Assembly (NCBI GenBank): GCA_947856675.1 | Contig: CANUCM010000162.1 | Location: forward strand, 1-5,915 | Direction of reading: 5' to 3' | DNA from: an uncultured Clostridia bacterium | GTDB taxonomy: Bacteria > Bacillota > Clostridia > Oscillospirales > Butyricicoccaceae | Length of the DNA stretch: 5,915 nt | Part shown: in pieces, positions 5,741 through 5,915 of the stretch | How positions within the stretch are numbered: position 1 is the stretch's first letter | How the letters are laid out: each line of letters opens with the position of its first letter | Position numbers and translations under genes: made by a program | The notes under the pieces: model-generated | What the model saw: the letters and a program-made list of their open reading frames with translations, nothing else | Databases searched by the model: none | Told to the model about the DNA's origin: nothing

Positions 5741-5787
5741 GAACTTCGAAAAAAGTTAAAAAAACTTGTTGACAAGAGCTTGCGGCT
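5733..5787. repeat. Inverted repeat flanking the -35 of promoter P2
   Basis: AGCCGCAAG (5733-5741) and CTTGCGGCT (5779-5787) are perfect 9-bp inverted copies, 37 bases apart, around the P2 -35. Between them AACTT (5742-5746), AAGTT (5753-5757) and AACTT (5763-5767) allow two alternative small hairpins. CTTG/CAAG (5765-5768, 5773-5776) is a further dyad overlapping TTGACA. This could be an operator or part of the P1 transcript fold. Confidence 0.5.
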
Positions 5788-5797
5788 GTGATATGAT
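5769..5797 (+). promoter_or_regulatory. Strong sigma-A promoter P2 (upstream of the second leader)
   Basis: TTGACA (5769-5774), 17 bp, TATGAT (5792-5797). The predicted +1 at about 5804 coincides with the first base of the GCTCC/GGAGC helix. It lies 148 bases downstream of P1 in the same orientation. Confidence 0.75.
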
Positions 5798-5803
5798 AAT
5801 AAA

Positions 5804-5871
5804 GCTCCGCTGATGAGAGCAGTCGACCGAAGGGCCGATGATGCGTCAGATGAGGGGGAGCGGGTATCGGC
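5804..5871 (+). ncRNA. Candidate structured leader RNA 2 with a possible pseudoknot
   Basis: The predicted transcript starts with GCTCC (5804-5808), pairing with GGAGC (5857-5861). Inside, CTGATG (5810-5815) pairs with CGTCAG (5844-5849) with one G-U pair. In the loop of that hairpin GCCGAT (5834-5839) is perfectly complementary to ATCGGC (5866-5871), downstream of the closing helix, making an H-type pseudoknot possible. No known class was recognised and no T-box (TGGNACCGCG) motif occurs before the window ends. From 5872 to 5915 the sequence is A-rich with no clear structure; the gene it would serve is outside the window. Confidence 0.4.
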
Positions 5872-5915
5872 AAAAGCACTTTGTAAATTAAACAACACCA
5901 AGCAAGACAAGGAAC

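Noticed and set aside
5810..5830. CTGATGA followed by CCGAAG, suggesting a hammerhead ribozyme core
   Set aside because: No stem II can form between the two core blocks, the second block is GAAG not GAAA, and no cleavage-site helix is evident.
5713..5910. Minus-strand 65-codon open frame
   Set aside because: It overlaps promoters and structured leaders on the plus strand, has low-complexity Ser/Leu content and no recognisable domain.
5804..5915. T-box leader
   Set aside because: The start (CTGATGAGAG) is reminiscent of T-box stem I, but the enclosed arm is very short and no TGGNACCGCG occurs in the window. It cannot be excluded because the sequence stops at 5915.

Overview
The window looks like chromosomal DNA from a GC-rich, spore-forming member of the Clostridia, probably an Oscillospiraceae/Ruminococcaceae-type anaerobe. 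A recognisable spoIIR gene shows endospore formation. A MEP-pathway ispE, a DUF362/ferredoxin protein and the tail of an apparent type III glutamine synthetase fit that group. The taxonomic guess is inference. No insertion sequence, phage gene, CRISPR array, tRNA or rRNA was seen.

Layout. 1-84 is the end of a plus-strand gene, probably glutamine synthetase type III. A perfect 12-bp stem at 95-125 separates it from a minus-strand block and can terminate transcription from both sides. The minus block, in transcription order, is a DUF378 small membrane protein (1682-1482), a terminator, an SDR reductase resembling YmfI, the EF-P 5-aminopentanone reductase (1388-660), and tspO. The tspO gene has to be extended to a CTG start at 605 to regain its first transmembrane helix. 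A divergent promoter region at about 1790-1840 then launches a plus-strand unit: a DUF362 protein with a C-terminal 2[4Fe-4S] ferredoxin domain (1888-3000), ispE 11 bases later (3012-3884), and spoIIR (3951-4562). The spoIIR stop codon abuts the stop codon of a convergent M19 membrane dipeptidase gene (5585-4563).

The last 330 bases (5586-5915) contain no convincing gene but are dense in signals. There are two plus-strand sigma-A promoters, each TTGACA, 17 bp, then TATACT or TATGAT. Each is followed at its predicted +1 by a sequence that can fold with its own 5' end closed in a helix. The second fold includes a possible pseudoknot. They probably form the leader of a plus-strand gene beyond the window. 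A divergent extended -10 promoter there may serve the dipeptidase.

The most interesting point is the ispE-spoIIR junction. A roughly 20-bp hairpin hides the spoIIR Shine-Dalgarno sequence in any transcript reading through from ispE. A sigma-F-like promoter lies over its left arm, so forespore transcripts starting there would lack the arm that masks the SD. This would be a transcript-specific translational gate on a compartment-specific sporulation signal. A weaker version of the same arrangement may exist at tspO.
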